Positions 5,389-6,678 of a stretch of 6,678 bases of DNA are shown piece after piece. The notes under the pieces are model-generated. The model saw only the letters and a list, made by a program, of their open reading frames with translations, was not told the DNA's origin and searched no databases. The DNA is from an uncultured Chloroflexota bacterium (GTDB lineage: Bacteria; Chloroflexota; Anaerolineae; Aggregatilineales; Phototrophicaceae). The first letter of the stretch is position 1. Every line of letters begins with the position of its first letter. Position numbers and translations under genes: made by a program. The stretch lies in contig CALBRY010000618.1 in assembly GCA_937927665.1 (NCBI GenBank), forward strand, positions 1 to 6,678. The letters are read 5' to 3'.

Positions 5389-6678
5389 ATGTCCCCGGAT
5401 ATGCTCCCCGTTCATAAACGCGATTTCCATGTCTTTTTGAGCCACGCCAGCGCCGATAAAGCCGCCATCGTCGAGCCGCTCTATCACTGGTTGACGAATA
5501 TTGCCGGGTGGCGCGTGTGGTTCGATGCAGCCTCTTTGAGCGGCGGCGATCAATTCGGGTCAGAACTCCCGAAAGCGATCGGACAATGCCGCGCCCTTCT
5601 GCTGATTATTTCAAAAGCATCGCTTAATTCCGGGTGGGTGCAGCAGGAATTTCAGTTCGCGCTGATGCACCAGAATCAATTCAAAGATTTTCGCATCATT
5701 CCCGTGGTGTTGGATGACAGCCAACCGACCGGGTTCATGGCGACCGTCACCCATATCAAAATGCCCGAATTCACCATCGAGACAGCCGACGCGCTCCTGA
5801 AAGCGCTCGGCAACGTCAACCCGGCTTTGCAGGCGAAAGTTAAATATGGGCGCGTGCGTGATATTTACCTCAGCCGCACATGGCGCGAACACGAAACCGC
5901 ATTCGCGGATCAAGTTTCAAAAGCATTCGCGGACGCGGATTTCCGCCTGATCGGGGACTCAAATGATCAGAACGTGGAGAGCAAGAAGCGTGTGACGCAG
6001 ATCATGGATAGCTGCGGTGGATTGCTGGCAATCCTTCCGCATCGCGCCAACGAAGCATGCGGCACATCTCCGCAAATGATCGACGAAATTCACTGGGCAG
6101 CCGAGAAGAATCTGCCGTTTACGGTGATCCGTGAAAACGAGGCTATCACCGTTCCTGAGGCGCTCGAAGCGAAAGCGGTTCAGGTCATCACCATTGCTCC
6201 CACACTTCCGGCGGATCAGATCGCCGCTGTGTCTCATGAAGCCGCCGCCAAGCTCAATGATGTTTGGCGTGAACCTACATCGCGCCAGTATGTCTTTTTT
6301 GCCACCGACTTCGATTTAGCACATCAACGGCGGAAAGATATCATTCGCGGCTTGATCGAGCGCGTGACCGCGATGCCGTGTCTCATCGGGGACGAGATCG
6401 AAGGCGCGGGGACAATCTCGGTGCAGCAGCGCATCGTCAACTTGATTCAAGGCGCTCAAGTCGTCGTCGCGGATATCACCGCCGACAATCTGAATACAGT
6501 CTACGAAGCAGGAGTCGCACGCGGTGCAGGCGTAACCACGCTCTTGATCAGCGGCGACGAGCGGCACAATCCGCCGTATATGCTCACCGATCAGCAGGTG
6601 TTTTTCTACAAAGATGATATCGAAATGTTGGGGCGGGTGAACAAGCTGATCTATCCGTTCCGGCGGCGCGTGCTGAAT
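5389..6678 (+). CDS. TIR-domain protein with three tandem TIR/deoxyribosyltransferase-like domains; partial, C-terminus beyond window
   Basis: The frame is open for 430 codons to the window edge. Domain 1 (about 11-140) is a bacterial TIR: FHVFLSHASADK (13-24), VWFDAASLSGGDQF (43-56, BB-loop region), ALLLIIS (69-75), then W83-x-x-x-E87, where E87 matches the catalytic Glu of NAD-cleaving TIRs. Domain 2 (about 157-275) begins RDIYLSRTWREHE and has LIGDSND, GLLAILPHR and MIDEIHWAAEKNLPFTVI with E233; it reads as a diverged TIR-like fold. Domain 3 (about 299-430) begins RQYVFFATDFD and has LIGDEIEGAG, then AQVVVADIT and NTVYEAGVARGAG with E373, the pattern of nucleoside 2-deoxyribosyltransferase-like proteins. 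No signal peptide or membrane segment is seen, so it is probably cytoplasmic. NADase or nucleotide-modifying activity, and a role in immunity or signalling, are inferred from the family. The TIR call is firm; the fold of domains 2 and 3 is less so. Confidence 0.88.
   Translation, partial: MSPDMLPVHKRDFHVFLSHASADKAAIVEPLYHWLTNIAGWRVWFDAASLSGGDQFGSELPKAIGQCRALLLIISKASLNSGWVQQEFQFALMHQNQFKDFRIIPVVLDDSQPTGFMATVTHIKMPEFTIETADALLKALGNVNPALQAKVKYGRVRDIYLSRTWREHETAFADQVSKAFADADFRLIGDSNDQNVESKKRVTQIMDSCGGLLAILPHRANEACGTSPQMIDEIHWAAEKNLPFTVIRENEAITVPEALEAKAVQVITIAPTLPADQIAAVSHEAAAKLNDVWREPTSRQYVFFATDFDLAHQRRKDIIRGLIERVTAMPCLIGDEIEGAGTISVQQRIVNLIQGAQVVVADITADNLNTVYEAGVARGAGVTTLLISGDERHNPPYMLTDQQVFFYKDDIEMLGRVNKLIYPFRRRVLN

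Overview
The window looks like chromosomal DNA of a free-living bacterium, most likely Chloroflexota (Anaerolineae-like). This is inferred from the moderately high GC, the Thr/Pro-rich linker after a lipoprotein signal, the family-39 glycosyltransferase plus methyltransferase pair, and the Hanks-type kinase. No rRNA or marker gene is present, so the taxonomy is tentative. There is no tRNA, rRNA, transposase or CRISPR array.

Layout. Positions 1-1284 (minus strand) hold the N-terminal 428 codons of a secreted or lipid-anchored M28 zinc aminopeptidase, whose C-terminus runs off the left edge. A 238-base divergent intergenic region (1285-1522) carries two facing promoter-like motifs placed 7 bases from the two start codons, plus a CGCAAAG/CTTTGCG repeat. 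On the plus strand follow a polytopic GT39-like glycosyltransferase (1523-2962) and, overlapping it by 8 bases, a class I SAM methyltransferase (2955-3632). These two form a probable surface glycan or glycolipid operon. After a 133-base gap with an extended -10-like element comes a Ser/Thr kinase fused to a complete NarL-type response regulator, REC plus a degenerate LuxR helix-turn-helix (3766-5280). A 108-base gap holds a long AT-rich inverted repeat. Then a TIR-domain protein starts with a good ribosome binding site and is open at the right edge (5389-6678).

The most interesting part is the right half. One polypeptide joins a Hanks kinase to a receiver and a LuxR-like domain that has lost the usual DNA-contact residues. 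The next gene encodes a protein that reads as three successive TIR/deoxyribosyltransferase-like alpha/beta domains. Each domain starts at a similar R-[DQ]-hydrophobic strand about 145 residues after the previous one, and each has a candidate catalytic glutamate at the matching place (E87, E233, E373). The first is a clear TIR with a WxxxE-type glutamate; the third resembles nucleoside 2-deoxyribosyltransferase-like sequences. The pair could be a phospho-signalling and NAD/nucleotide-processing module, possibly defensive, but this is inference: no known defence operon partner is visible.
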